A DNA stretch of 64,000 nt. It comes from Mesostigma viride. Its lineage: Eukaryota > Streptophyta > Mesostigmatophyceae > Mesostigmatales > Mesostigmataceae. Below are positions 43,520-54,942 of this stretch, in pieces. The notes under the pieces are model-generated. The model was not told where the DNA came from. It made no database searches and worked only from the letters and a program-made list of their open reading frames with translations. Positions within the stretch are counted from its first letter, which is position 1. Every line of letters starts with the position of its first letter. Position numbers and translations under genes: made by a program. The stretch is from contig RPFO01000213.1 in the NCBI GenBank assembly GCA_009746045.1, forward strand, positions 10,076,858-10,140,857, given 5' to 3'.

Positions 43520-45218
43520 CCCCTCATTGGTCTTGCAGCCGATTTTCCGCCAAAAATCGACTTGCAGCCGATGCATCGGCTGCTCCGCGGGGGACCAAAT
43601 TGCGCGAAAACTATTGAGAATTAGGAAACGTTTAGCTGAGAAGATCGAAAGTTTATAATTTTCCTCACAGCATGGTACTAGGGTTCGCATACTTCTGACA
43701 AAGTTATAGAGGTGTTCTGGCCGGTCAAAGTACAAGGGGTCAGGGTACTTTTTCACGTAAAACGTGCATTCCGGAAAACGACGACCTGGCCATGGGGGCT
43801 TGCGCCCACGCATGGCATTTACGTTTGTGTTCGAATTTTCTGGCCAAACTTAGGAAATTGATTTAATACGTCCTAAAGATGCTACATGCCAATTTTTGGT
43901 TCGCGGGAATGCCATTTGATAGGTGTCGGCAGCGTTCTTGCTGGAAAAAACTGCGATCAGGCCGGACGATAGAAACGTTGACAGCAATACCTTTACGGCG
44001 TATTTTAAAGGATGTATTGGTTTCTTTGTACTTATTATGATACATAGTAGTCATAAACGTGCAAGGGTGGCAAGAAATCGCCGAATCTAGCGACCATGCT
44101 GCACAACTTTGCTGTGCCGAAATGCGCCATTTTGCGGCCACCGCCTGGGCCAAGGTAACGCCATCCATGCCTGGTAAAGCTTCAGCATCGTTTTCCTATC
44201 GATGTTTGACATTTATATATACGTTCTAGCTTGTGTAGCACATTCTTTTTGCATTATTCATGCTCTTTCTTGACCCTGGCCTGGCCCCTTTCTAAAACAC
44301 CCTTCTTAGATGCTTCCCTCAGTCAGTTGACCTGCCACAGGGTGATGGTGATAAGTTTTAGATGCTGTATGGGTTTGAATACCTCCATATATGTTTGTTA
44401 TACATTTCCCATACACATATTGCATGATTGTGAGGCAGTTGGCTGGTCTCTGTGGCATCATCAAGCACGTAACTGGTGAGTAAAAGCTTCCCATTGACAG
44501 CATGTGCCACCAGGTGTGCTGGCCATCACCTGGCAAGCTATAGCAGCTTAGGCCGAGTTTATCCTTGCTAGGGCAGGCTGAAATAGGCTCAACGTCACTA
44601 GTTTGTTGGTGGCTGCCTCCTATAATGTATGCCTTGCGTAGGGTATCCGTACCACGTTACCTACGTGCATGGACAAGGTGGCACCTGCACATAGGTGCCA
44701 TGTAAGGGCAGTGTGATGATGCAGTTATGTTTCCCCATCATTGTGGAAGGGAAATGTATTGTATGGCATGGTTGGGGGCCATATTAGTAGGTATTAGTAG
44801 GTAGTATGCCCACCCCTACCCCCTTGGTTGCTTTTTACCAACGGTACCCCTATGGGCTGTACTGGGTGTAACTGCTGGTATACCCACCCAAATGATGACC
44901 CCAATGGCTCAAACTGTTCAGCAACTAATTGTTTATCATCCCTGAAGTGGTAGGTGCCTAGGTCTTATAACATAATTCAAAATGCACATTCTACCAAAAA
45001 TGAAAACGCGCGTCTCGACCCCCCTAACTTTGGAGGTAGTTTTCTATGGCCTACCCTGCAGATATGTTAGGTTGTGATAGCTCACCCCGAAGGGCAACTC
45101 ATGGACATGCTTGACCCCCAAGGACAGCCCTTGGATGTTGGTAGGTTGGCTGTGGGGTGGTTTGCAAATTTAGCATTTTGCAGCCGATTTTTCGGCTTTA
45201 AATGGGACCAATGAGGGG
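43520..45218. mobile_element. Element G2: TTAA-target TIR transposon (1.7 kb)
   Basis: The ends are inverted repeats CCCCTCATTGGTC followed by GCAGCCGATTTTTCGGC-like palindromes. They are flanked by TTAA at 43516-43519 and 45219-45222. TTAA plus a CCC terminus fits piggyBac-like elements. No transposase frame was seen. Near-identical sequence occurs in the Copia-like element (37552-39256). Confidence 0.85.
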
Positions 45219-45222
45219 TTAA

Positions 45223-46136
45223 AGAGGCGGGCATAGATGCTGCACCGTCGGTAGTTGCGGGTTGGCCTGCTTGGCTGCCCGAGCCTGGTGGACCTCCGGC
45301 CGGTTCAGGGCGGCAGCCCGGGCCGGCCTCAAGCTGCTCCGGGGTTTAGTAACCGTCCATGCTCAGTTGCATGGGTATATTGTGGAGGTTCCGGCGGGCC
45401 TTCTGCACCTGCAGTTTGTCCTCCTTGCGGTGGAATTCCACCGAGACAGGGGCGGTGGGGCTGCCGAGCCGGCGTGCCGACTTGTAATGACGACGCTTTG
45501 GGCCACGCCGAGCTTCCCCAGGAAGGGGTCGCCCCGGAGGTAGGTACCCAGGCGTGCATCGTTGACGTTCGAGGGGACGCCACCTACCGCAATGCTGCAT
45601 GATCGAGCGAATGGTTTCGTGCATAGCATATCCCGTGTGCTGGCCTTGACGCGGCTGTTTTGATTTCGTTGATGAGCTCCGTAGGGGGGAAGCGTGGCGG
45701 CATAGGTGGTCTTGGCAGGAGTTATTATGGAGGCGGCAAGTTGTTGCTGGAGCTGGTGGAGGAGCTGCTGCTGCTGCTGCAGTCCTGCTGCAATGTGGGT
45801 GATGGCGGAGTGGATGATCGAGGTGTCGGCGTGTGAGGAATGGGCGTGGTGGGTGGCGAGGTGGTTCTGGACAGGGTTGAGGGCAGCGTTGAGGAGGGAG
45901 GGGAGGTGATCGAAGCAGGTATTAGCGACTTGCTTGGCGGTGATGTTGATGGCGGCAGCAACAGTGGGGTCGGCTCCCAGGTCCAGAGAGGCCGTGACAA
46001 AGCGCTCAAGGGCGCTGTCGGAAAGACGGGAGCACGTCCACCAGACTGCGAGGCAGAGGTTGGTGTAGTCGGGGTTGTCGTGGAGAAAGTCCGACAGGTG
46101 GGTGACCTGTTGGTTGCAGTCCCGCATCTCGCACTT
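45223..46136 (-). pseudogene. LINE I ORF1 (RNA-binding-type protein), main part
   Basis: From MRDCNQQVTHLSDFLHDNPD near 46125, through an Ala-rich region and a Gln-rich coiled-coil-like run (GLQQQQQLLHQLQQQLA, about 45750). Then comes an RRM-like block: SCSIAVGGVPSNVNDARLGT, and VSVEFHRKEDKLQVQKARRN after a frame change near 45460. A stop follows near 45355, with TPEQLEA, the start of the ORF1 C-terminal domain. LINE ORF1 proteins bind the element RNA. This copy is frameshifted and cut by G2. Confidence 0.6.
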
Positions 46137-46265
46137 GGGTGGTCCCACGGAGAATGGGGTAGATTTTTGCTAGAAAAAAACGCTAGTTTCAATCCTCCGA
46201 AAACCGGACATTGCGCCGAAATTCTTGCCGAAAATTTGGCAGCCGAGCGAATTTTCCGCCGGCCG
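46137..46265 (+). mobile_element. Truncated copy of MITE E
   Basis: Matches the first ~130 bp of the MITE at 57003-57588 (GGGTGGTCCCACG, then ATGGGGTAGATTTTTGC and GACATTGCGCCGAAATTCTT). No partner end is visible up to 47170. It abuts the start of LINE I ORF1. 46266-47177 otherwise holds AT-rich sequence without a gene I can support. Confidence 0.6.
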
Positions 46266-47177
46266 GACTTTGAGCCGAAATTTTTTGTAAGCCGTGCTTC
46301 GAACGAGATTCCTGCTGTTGCGTGCACTTTGTCCGATGCCTGCAGGCCACGCACAAACTTTGCGACCGGAATATTTCGACTAGACAAGTTTATCGACGAC
46401 CTACATTGATCTATTGCCACTTTTGAAGTCCTTGGCCTGCTAGCAGCTTTTGATTATCAATGCCGGGAACAAAATCGCCGAAATGAGTTGCAATCTGTTC
46501 ATGACCGAAATGCGTGTATAAACTGGTGCATGCATAATGGAATGTAAATCTGTGAAACAATACTCACAATTGCTGCACACAGCTTGTGTGCATGACCATG
46601 GTGGCAGTATAGCCACGTTGATGCATTATAATTAGTGGTCACGCTGACTGTCGAGCACTGACTGTCGGTCAGGCTGTTGAAGTCGTGCCAAGGATTGATG
46701 AGATAAAACACCCCTTCAGCGGGCAGAAAAATACGGCAATATTCCCTGCTAATGGATATTTGTAAATGGTTCTAGAAGCGTCTCGAAGCATTGTGCAACG
46801 CTGGCGTAACGCTAGTTCAGTGTGCCTCTTGGAAATCGCAAATGCACATGAGATGTGATTGGTGCAATGTCGATAAGGCCTATCGCAATCTTGGGGTTGC
46901 ACACATGACTTGTAAACATATAAATTGATAATAAACCCAGGCACCTAGTGCCGCATTCTTGAAAACATCATTCTCAATCTCAACTAAATGTATTATTGAA
47001 TCAGTATATATAAATTAAAAATACAATTACTTACAGCAGAGTGAAATCACTCAAACCAAAGCAAACGCGCGCCCAGCCATAAACCTATGTACAGAGCCAT
47101 GTCAAAGCTCTATACTACGATAAGACCAATGGAAACTCCTAGCGGGAGGAACCTAATAGCCCTGCTGCACCGCAAAA

Positions 47178-47548
47178 TCAGCCCGCGTACGGCGGAGCTA
47201 GCATGATGTCAGCCATGGCCCGAGTCAGCGCCACCGACAAGCGCTGACGCCAATATGACGTCCAGGTCCGCGCCGACCATGGGGCCCGCTGGCCCTCCAG
47301 TTCCAGCCGGTCCTCCCGGAGCCGGCAACACTCCTTGAAGAAGGCGGAGGTCAGGGGCCACATGGCCCCAAACTCCTCCAGGACAAAGGGCACCACACGA
47401 TGGTGCCCGACGTCGCCGTAGGCCAGGAGCTTGGCCCACTCCGCCCGGTCCGCTGTGTAACCTGCCGTGAGGGAGGCCCCAGCCACGTGGCTAAGAGCCA
47501 AGGGCCGCGCCACCGAAACGTCAATAATAAGCAGATGCCGGACACCCC
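47178..47548 (-). pseudogene. LINE J: C-terminal region, distal part
   Basis: Reads GGVRHLLIIDVSVARPLALS, then TADRAEWAKLLAYGDVGHHR and VVPFVLEEFGAMWPLTSAFF, and ends MADIMLAPPYAG at TGA 47178-47180. This is the post-RT region of a LINE (PDI...IDV...VVPFVLE pattern). Joined to 56455-56725 across element C1 and one CCT, the frame is uninterrupted. Confidence 0.65.
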
Positions 47549-48229
47549 CCTCCCTGCCAGCCGTTAAGAATGTACTCCAGCACAAGTACATTTTGAGTTT
47601 TTCCAAGTTTCTTGTTTTTTGCTTGTTTCAAGTTCAGTTTTGCATAAAAAGTGTCCCCATAGCCCCTGGATCTCATCTGGAGGTAGTTGAACTAGTATAT
47701 GCTACAATATACTAGGTTGTACTATTTTCTACTACATTTATACTATAATGTACTAAATTGAACTACATCTGAACTAAGTGTAACTGTGATTGATGCCCCT
47801 GTAACGTCTCCCAATGCTCAATAACAGGTCTGGCCACCATTGGTGACCTCCTAGAGCCATTCACAGCTGCATTTCGTGGATCACCGCACAAAAAAAAAAT
47901 GTTTTACTTAGCCTTATCAACATGGGAATGAGGGCTTTGGTGTGCAAACATGCATGTGTGCTAAAAATTGGACATTCTGACACTGCGCGAGAGTCTGGTA
48001 ATACTTAAGCACTTCAGGTCATGATCGAAGTATAGAATGAACTGATGCAAGCAATCAAGCATTATGCAAGGAATGGAATGCTGCAATGAATTTTAGCAGT
48101 AATACTTGCAACTAGGGAACACACGATAAAGTCACGAATCTGACATGCATTGTGCCGTCATGGCACATGCATGAACATGTACACGAACAGAGGATCACGC
48201 TGACGCCCACGTGCACGCGCATGGCAATC

Positions 48230-50080
48230 CCCATGCCCCCCCCCCCCACACACACACAAGCCCCAACTCCAAACATTGCACCAATGACCCACCCACCCAA
48301 ACCCAACCCCAGCCCCCTGACCCACCCAACGCCCATGCACACGCCCATGCCCCCGCCCCCGCCCCGCCCCCGCCCCCGCCCCCCCCGCCCCCGCCCCCGC
48401 CCCCCCCGCCCCGCCCCGCCCCCGCCCCCGCCCCCCCCGCCCCGCCCCGCCCCCGCCCCGCCCCGCCCCCGCCCCGCCCCCGCCCGCCCCCGCCCCCGCC
48501 CCCGCCCCCGCCCCCGCCCCCGCCCCCGCCCCGCCGCCCCCGCCCCCGCCCCCGCCCCGCCCCGCCCGCCCCGCCCCCGCCCCCGCCCCGCCCCGCCCCG
48601 CCCCCCCCCGCCCGCCCCGCCCCCGCCCCCGCCCCCGCCCATGCCCATGCCCCTGCCCCCGCATCCGCCCATTCTCACCCACGCCCACGCCCACGCCCAC
48701 GCCCACGCCCCACGCCCATGCCCACGCCCACGCCCACGCCCACGCCCACGCCCACGCCCACGCCCACGCCCACGCCCACGCCCACGCCCACGCCCACGCC
48801 CACGCCCACGCCCACGCCCACGCCCACGCCCACGCCCACGCCCACGCCCACGCCCACGCCCACGCCCACGCCCACGCCCACGCCCACCCTAGCCTCACCC
48901 CTACTCCAAGCCACAATTATACCGAAAGCCACAGCCAGAAGTAGAGCGCAGCTGCAACAATAGCAGACGTAGCTGAGACACACACCTACCCACGCCAACA
49001 CCCACGCCCACGCCCACGCCCACGCCCACGCCCACGCCCACGCCCACGCCCACGCCCACGCCCACGCCCACGCCCACGCCCACGCCCACGCCCACGCCCA
49101 CGCCCACGCCCACGCCCACGCCCACGCCCACGCCCACGCCCACGCCCACGCCACGCCCACGCCCACGCCCACGCCACGCCCACGCCCACGCCCACGCCAC
49201 GCCCACGCCCACGCCCACGCCCACGCCCACGCCCACGCCCACGCCCACGCCCACGCCCACGCCCACGCCCACGCCCACGCCCACGCCCACGCCCACGCCC
49301 ACGCCCGCGCCCACGCCCACGCCCACGCCCACGCCCACGCCCACGCCCACGCCCACGCCCACGCCCACGCCCACGCCCACGCCCACGCCCACGCCCACGC
49401 CCACGCCCACGCCCACCCCACGCCCACGCCCACGCCCACGCCCACGCCCACGCCCACGCCCACGCCCACGCCCACGCCCACGCCCACGCCACGCCACGCC
49501 CACGCCCACGCCCACGCCCACGCCCATGCCACGCCCACGCCCACGCCCACGCCCACGCCCACGCCCACGCCCACGCCCACGCCCACGCCCACGCCCACGC
49601 CCACGCCCACGCCCACGCCCACGCCCACGCCCACGCCCACGCCCACGCCCACGCCCACGCCCACGCCCACGCCCACGCCCACGCCCACGCCCACGCCCAC
49701 GCCCACGCCCACGCCCACACCCACGCCCACGCCCACGCCCACACCCACACCCACACCCACGCCCACGCCCACGCCCACGCCCACGCCCACGCCCACGCCC
49801 ACGCCCACGCCACGCCCACGCCCACGCCCACGCCCACGCCACGCCACGCCCACGCCCACGCCCACGCCCACGCCCACGCCCACGCCCACGCCCACGCCCA
49901 CGCCCACGCCCACGCCCACGCCCACGCCCACGCCCACGCCCACGCCCACGCCCACGCCCACGCCCACGCCCACGCCCACGCCCGCCCACGCCCACGCCCA
50001 CGCCCACGCCCACGCCCACGCCCGCGCCCATGCCCACGCTCACGCCCACGCCCACGCCCACGCCCGCGCCTGCGCCCACC
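48230..50080 (+). repeat. (CCCACG)n array with C-rich leader
   Basis: A C/G-rich leader of CCCCGC units (about 48345-48640), then a hexanucleotide CCCACG array (48676-48888 and 48987-50080). A unique segment (48889-48986) lies between, and similar sequence follows at 50081-50190. Occasional CCACG 5-mers change phase. Long frames (RPRPRP, VGVGVG, AWAWAW) are artefacts. In C2 the same array spans only about 59460-59896. Confidence 0.95.
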
Positions 50081-50347
50081 CTAGCCTCACCCCTACTCCA
50101 AGCCACAAATGCACCGTAAGCCACAGCCAGAAGTACAGCACAGCAGCGACAATTGCAGACTTAGCCCAGACACACACCTACCCACGTCAATGCCCCTGCC
50201 CAGAGACTCGCGGCCTCATCCCACCCCCCTGCACGAACAGTTCCCAAACAAAAGAAAAGGCAAACAAAAGGAACAAGAGTAGCAAGCTGCATTGCGAGCA
50301 CATATGCCAGTTCTGGTGCACATGCCAGGCCGAAAGCAACTCATGAT

Positions 50348-50518
50348 TGCCCCTGCCCCTGCCCCTGCCCCTACCCCTGCCCCTGCCCCTGCCCCTGCCC
50401 CTGCCCCTGCCCCTGCCCCTGCCCCTGCCCCTGCCCCTGCCCCTGCCCCTGCCCCTGCCCCTGCCCCTGCCCCTGCCCCTGCCCCTGCCCCTGCCCCTGC
50501 CCCTGCTCCTGCCCCTGC
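50348..50518 (+). repeat. (CCCCTG)n array
   Basis: About 28 hexanucleotide units with two variant units (CCCCTA near the start, TCCTG near the end). C2 has the same array at 60167-60331, one unit shorter, with the same variants. 50519-51700 is AT-rich with short (TAA)n and (AAACGC)n runs and no supported gene. Confidence 0.9.
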
Positions 50519-51708
50519 CATCACCATTCTAACCACCACACATTACGAAAAGCAAGAAGAAATTATAATAATAATAAGAAGAAATTATAAGAAGAAGAAA
50601 TAATAATAATAAACAAGCACAAAGTTGACTGCACATGCGACTGTACCAGTAGGCACGTAGCAAATTTTAGCTGCAGCTTCAATTTCAACTTCATTGCAAT
50701 TGCAAGTGTGACTGCATGTGTAATTGCACTACCAATGCCTAATGCCCACTGCATGTGCCCAGTGCGAATGCAATTCAAAAGCAACATGCAATCGAAATTA
50801 CAGCTGAAGCCGGCTATTAACAAAGATATTTAAAGCAGTTGTTAACTACAGAGACCCAATGAAAATGCAAATGCAATGAAAAAGCAACAGAAGTTGAAGC
50901 CACTGCCACTCTACCTGCCGACAGTAACACCACCGCCAGCACCCACTCATATCCCAACGACAAGGAAATAGAATTGCCCAAAGCCAGACATACATTGGGA
51001 CGCATAAGCAAACGGCAACGCAAGCGCACATGCAAATGTATACGCAAAGGCAAAGGCAAACGCAAACGCAAACGCAAACGCAAGCTTGTCATGTACCTAC
51101 GCTTAACTGCAAACGCAAACTGTGCACGAAGCAAAAAGATTGGATGGCCAAGATCATGGCAAATACGAGGGCCGAAAACAATCCAACTTCATCTAAATGT
51201 CCGAAATCCTCACGACGTTTCGATGCGCGCTTGAATGTCGAAGGCCTGCGCCGATTATCGATCATAAGTCGAATGTGTAATTGTCGGCTTATGAGAACTG
51301 CTTTGCGACAGTATCACGTCAGGCCGTTCCTGTGCAGCCATTTTCCCTGTGCAGCGGGTGGACAACGTTCACTTTCCGCATTATTCATGGCTATCGAAGT
51401 TAATTCTTACCGACCCCGGCTGCCATGGCCACTGGCCACGCATATCAAGTTCAGGTATTCCCGACCTGTAGCGCAGCAGATTTCTGTTGGAAGGCATCCT
51501 AAGCATCGTGATAAAAGAAATCCGAACAATAGACATTCATGCTGCATCTAAGGACATTATGGCATTTGTATATACTGCAAGTACATGTATCGACATTGCC
51601 GTGATTGCTAACCCCGACTCACCATGAACAGGAACTTTCCCTCTGCCTCCATGAAATGTACTTCGTGAAATGTACTGTAATACATATGATGTACTACGAT
51701 GATAATCA

Positions 51709-52323
51709 TCCCAGCAAAGCCATAGTACACCTTCCGTTTCGACCGCCATGTCGGCCACTAGTCCGGATAGCTCAATGTGCACCTGACCTTGACACTAATC
51801 GCACAAACAGCCACAATTTTGCAAGCAAGAAGACATGGCTACCTCGGCATTTCATGAAATGTACTTCGTGAAATGCATTTCGTGAAATGTACTAAGGAAC
51901 GTGATTGGCCGGCGTTCGCTCGCCAAATCTCGCAAAATGTACTAAGGCACGTGATTGGTCCCGCAAAATGTACTAAGGAACGTGATTGGCCGGCGAAGAT
52001 TCTGTTTGCTGCAATTAAAATTCCCTACAGAATCTTCGCCGGCCAATCACGTTCCTTAGTACATTTTGCGGGACCAATCACGTGCCTTAGTACATTTTGC
52101 GAGATTTGGCGAGCGAACGCCGGCCAATCACGTTCCTTAGTACATTTCACGAAATGCATTTCACGAAGTACATTTCATGAAATGCCGAGGTAGCCATGTC
52201 TTCTTGCTTGCAAAATTGTGGCTGTTTGTGCGATTAGTGTCAAGGTCAGGTGCACATTGAGCTATCCGGACTAGTGGCCGACATGGCGGTCGAAACGGAA
52301 GGTGTGCTATGGCTTTGCTGGGA
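51709..52323. promoter_or_regulatory. 615-bp palindrome, candidate bidirectional promoter
   Basis: Arms of about 290 bp are reverse complements about a centre near 52016, with one visible mismatch near the outer ends. Each arm holds three copies of ATGTACTAAGGNACGTGATTGG-type units, combining a CACGTG-like box and a CCAAT box (ATTGG). It also holds AAATGTACT motifs related to the element ends. The right arm runs into the first 14 codons of the ORF at 52283; the left arm carries the mirrored ATG and codons, which then diverge. Promoter function is inference. C2 has the same palindrome at 61528-62142. Confidence 0.65.
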
Positions 52324-52756
52324 CATAATCGTGGCTATCTGCTTCCTGGCTTTCGCTATCATGGTGATGGGACACCATGGGAAGCGCAAGTTCGCAGCCA
52401 TAGTGCTAAGCGGCAGCACCCATGCCGGCAGCCTAGTGACCGACGAGACGTTCGACTGTAAGTGCGGCCACGAGTGCATGAAGCCCATTAGAATATCACA
52501 TCTCCAGGCATTGCGAAGCGCCTGGTTTTCGCCCGGGCGGAAGCAAGAGGACAGGAAGGCGGCGATAAAGCAGCAGCTGCACCAGGGGGGGTACGACGCC
52601 ATAACCACGATGTCGTCATCTACTCGTCACAAGTTCGTTCATGGCGCTGGTTTTCGGTTCGTTCTCGACGGGGGAGTCAAGGATATGAACATAGGGTTTG
52701 TGACCCCTTTTCACTTTCGCGTTTCACTTTCGAGGCGGCCTTCAGGCACTGCCTGA
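52283..52756 (+). CDS. Element C ORF with CxCxxxC motif, possible transposase remnant
   Basis: Starts MAVETEGVLWLCWDIIVAIC with a hydrophobic segment (residues 9-31), then FDCKCGHECMKPIRISHLQA and LRSAWFSPGRKQEDRKAAIK, and FVHGAGFRFVLDGGV. The frame closes at 52756. In another frame FEAAFRHCLKISNHVWNSS follows (52716-52785), and LITFDDVLAGLGIAFEHYFE (52800-52860) in a third. The layout Cys cluster, LRxxW, basic helix, then AFxxCLxIS recalls the N-terminal region of some large DNA transposases, so a decayed or spliced transposase is possible. Only weakly supported. Confidence 0.4.
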   Translation: MAVETEGVLWLCWDIIVAICFLAFAIMVMGHHGKRKFAAIVLSGSTHAGSLVTDETFDCKCGHECMKPIRISHLQALRSAWFSPGRKQEDRKAAIKQQLHQGGYDAITTMSSSTRHKFVHGAGFRFVLDGGVKDMNIGFVTPFHFRVSLSRRPSGTA

Positions 52757-53184
52757 AAATTAGCAACCACGTTTGGAACTCTTCGGACCACCTGTGAAAC
52801 TAATCACATTTGATGATGTGCTGGCGGGCCTGGGCATCGCATTTGAGCATTACTTCGAGCAGGGCTCAACAAGCTCGATTCGCCAACTCAACCCGAAGAA
52901 GCCCTAAGCTGCGGTAAGACATATATTTGTGTGGATGGCTCTTGATATCATGCTGAATTTCTAGTCTTCTCTAGGTGGACAGTTCATGTGCAGCCATACA
53001 GGTCATCCATGTGTGTTTTAACCATGTTGCATGTGCCACAGATATTATGAGCAGTATTTACTAAGTGTGCTGGAGTCGTTGTTGCATGCTTGTTGTATTT
53101 CACAGTTCACGCCTGCATGAACGCATCGTTGATACTAATGATTATTCATATTGCATGACTGTTCTATTGGGGACGCCGCGCTTG

Positions 53185-54942
53185 ATGTCACAACGTGGCC
53201 GAAAGGGTGCATCCACCGCTGACGGCCGGTGGGTGAAATCGATGGACGCATTTCCGAAGAAGCCAGCCGCGGGCCACACCCATGGCGCGGGCGGGGGCGC
53301 GGGCGGGGGCGGGGGCGGGGGAGAAGGCGCGGGTGCGGGCGCGGGCGCCACCCAAGACGCGGGCGCGGGCGCGGGCCCGGGCGGGGGCGGGGGCGGGCGC
53401 AGGCGCCGGCGCGGGTGCGGGCGCGGGCGCCACCCAAGGCGCGCGCGCGGGCGCGGGCGGGGTGGGGGCGCAGGCGCCGGCGCGGGTGCGGGCGCGGGCG
53501 CCACCGCCGACTTGGATGATGAGCCAGCAACCGAAGCCGAGAGGGAGAGGCACCGCTCTTCGAAGGTGTTCGATCTCGAAGTGTTTTGGGGCCCGGATAT
53601 GACCGTGTATGTCCGCTGGCGCCTAGCCGCATCGGAGACGTTGGTAAATGCACCGGTGAACAAGTGGCAGCCCACAGGGCCTAATGGCGAGGCTTGTGAC
53701 GGGGTCACGCCCATTGGGTACACCCCGCAGGGAGATCCTGTCTATGGGTGCCTCCTCATAGAGCGTGGCAAGGCCCCCAAAGGAAGTCCTGGTCTAGTGC
53801 CGCTTTTTGAATGGGACGAGGGCGGTGCCAGGAGATGTACCTGCGCTAGCCTTCACAGCCTTTTTCCTGACATCGTCGCCGCTGAGAAGCAGCAGTTGCT
53901 GGACGGATGGATTGAGCAGGTGCCAAAGTCCGTGGAGGATGTGCGTGCCAACAACGAGAATCTGTTCGACATCATGGAGCAAAAGCTCAAAGAGAAGCGT
54001 GAACTGCAAGCGAACAAGGCGGTACCCTTACCGCTGCGATCTGCAGGCGACCAGTCGGTTGCGCGGGCAACACGAGCACTGAGGCTGCCCATAAAACAAG
54101 TAATCTCACACGTCGCTTGCCCTGCCCGCGAGATTCAAGCGCAGATCAACCGCGCATGTGCGCCCGCTGCGCGAGGGAGCACATCAACGGCAACGCCCGC
54201 TTTGCGCACACTGATTTCCGGCAGGCACACCTTCAAGGTGAATGGAAGCCTCATACGACGCAGCGACCTACTCGTTGTTAAGCGGCCAGCCGTCACCTGC
54301 GGGCAGGGAATGCCGTGGGCACCACACATGCTGGTGAAGGTCCTTGATCTGGAAGGCGATCGCACGGAGCGTGACAGCATTGTCGCCTCTCCTTACTACG
54401 CACCGTCGTGGACGGGCCAGTTTTCTAGAGTGACATTAGGTGGCGGCAGCGCAGGGATGACGGTCCCCATTTCTGATGTACACCTGCAGCACTGGACAGT
54501 GGGCGGTACGGCAGAGGTGCACCAGCCTGAGCTGATCAGTACCGGCAAACTGTCAGCTGCCACGGTGGCGGCGTTGAAAGAGCACCCGCAGATTGACTTT
54601 GAGCATTACAAGACTGCCACCGCCGCCAGGGCAGCAGCAAAGGATGACTGCAATGCCTACTTTGCCGAGCATGGAGCACGTGCGCTTATCGGGATGCGCC
54701 TGTGTGCCCTGTTTCCGGGGATAGCGAGGAAGAGGGAGCGCTTCCATGGCTGGGTCACTAAGGTTCAGGAAAGGGGAGGTCACCTGCTCATCAAGGCGAT
54801 GTGGGCTGATGGGCAGTGTGAGGACTATCATGCCCTGGCGGAGGTGACGCAGTTCGTGTGCGGCTGCCCACACCCAGTCGAGGCATTTGGCCGCGCTCGC
54901 TTCTTTCCACAGGAGCTAGGCTGGCACCGTGAACGCAGGTGA
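53185..54942 (+). CDS. C1 protein: paralogue of D1, Tudor-like C-terminus
   Basis: 585 residues from MSQRGRKGASTADGRWVKSM. Residues about 31-107 are a Gly/Ala/Arg tract from a GCGGGC array. Then comes the core: KVFDLEVFWGPDMTVYVRWR, VNKWQPTGPNGEACDGVTPI and GDPVYGCLLIERGKAPKGSP. A middle domain has PWAPHMLVKVLDLEGD and VPISDVHLQHW. The C-terminal segment FHGWVTKVQERGGHLLIKAM-WADGQCEDYHAL resembles a Tudor fold (GxV, DGxxED) and ends with FVCGCP. D1 matches in the same order. The +1 frame past the stop encodes an acidic run (SEGGEEEEEGEKEGEKEGEE), like the acidic end of D1, so the true C-terminus may lie near 55175. An earlier ATG and an acceptor upstream (TATTTCACAG, 53103) leave the start open. 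Confidence 0.65.
   Translation: MSQRGRKGASTADGRWVKSMDAFPKKPAAGHTHGAGGGAGGGGGGGEGAGAGAGATQDAGAGAGPGGGGGGRRRRRGCGRGRHPRRARGRGRGGGAGAGAGAGAGATADLDDEPATEAERERHRSSKVFDLEVFWGPDMTVYVRWRLAASETLVNAPVNKWQPTGPNGEACDGVTPIGYTPQGDPVYGCLLIERGKAPKGSPGLVPLFEWDEGGARRCTCASLHSLFPDIVAAEKQQLLDGWIEQVPKSVEDVRANNENLFDIMEQKLKEKRELQANKAVPLPLRSAGDQSVARATRALRLPIKQVISHVACPAREIQAQINRACAPAARGSTSTATPALRTLISGRHTFKVNGSLIRRSDLLVVKRPAVTCGQGMPWAPHMLVKVLDLEGDRTERDSIVASPYYAPSWTGQFSRVTLGGGSAGMTVPISDVHLQHWTVGGTAEVHQPELISTGKLSAATVAALKEHPQIDFEHYKTATAARAAAKDDCNAYFAEHGARALIGMRLCALFPGIARKRERFHGWVTKVQERGGHLLIKAMWADGQCEDYHALAEVTQFVCGCPHPVEAFGRARFFPQELGWHRERR

Noticed and set aside
48112-50124. Giant RPRPRP, VGVGVG and AWAWAW frames; telomere-like DNA
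   Set aside because: (CCCACG)n is open in most frames. The unit is not a known telomeric repeat and is internal to a transposon.
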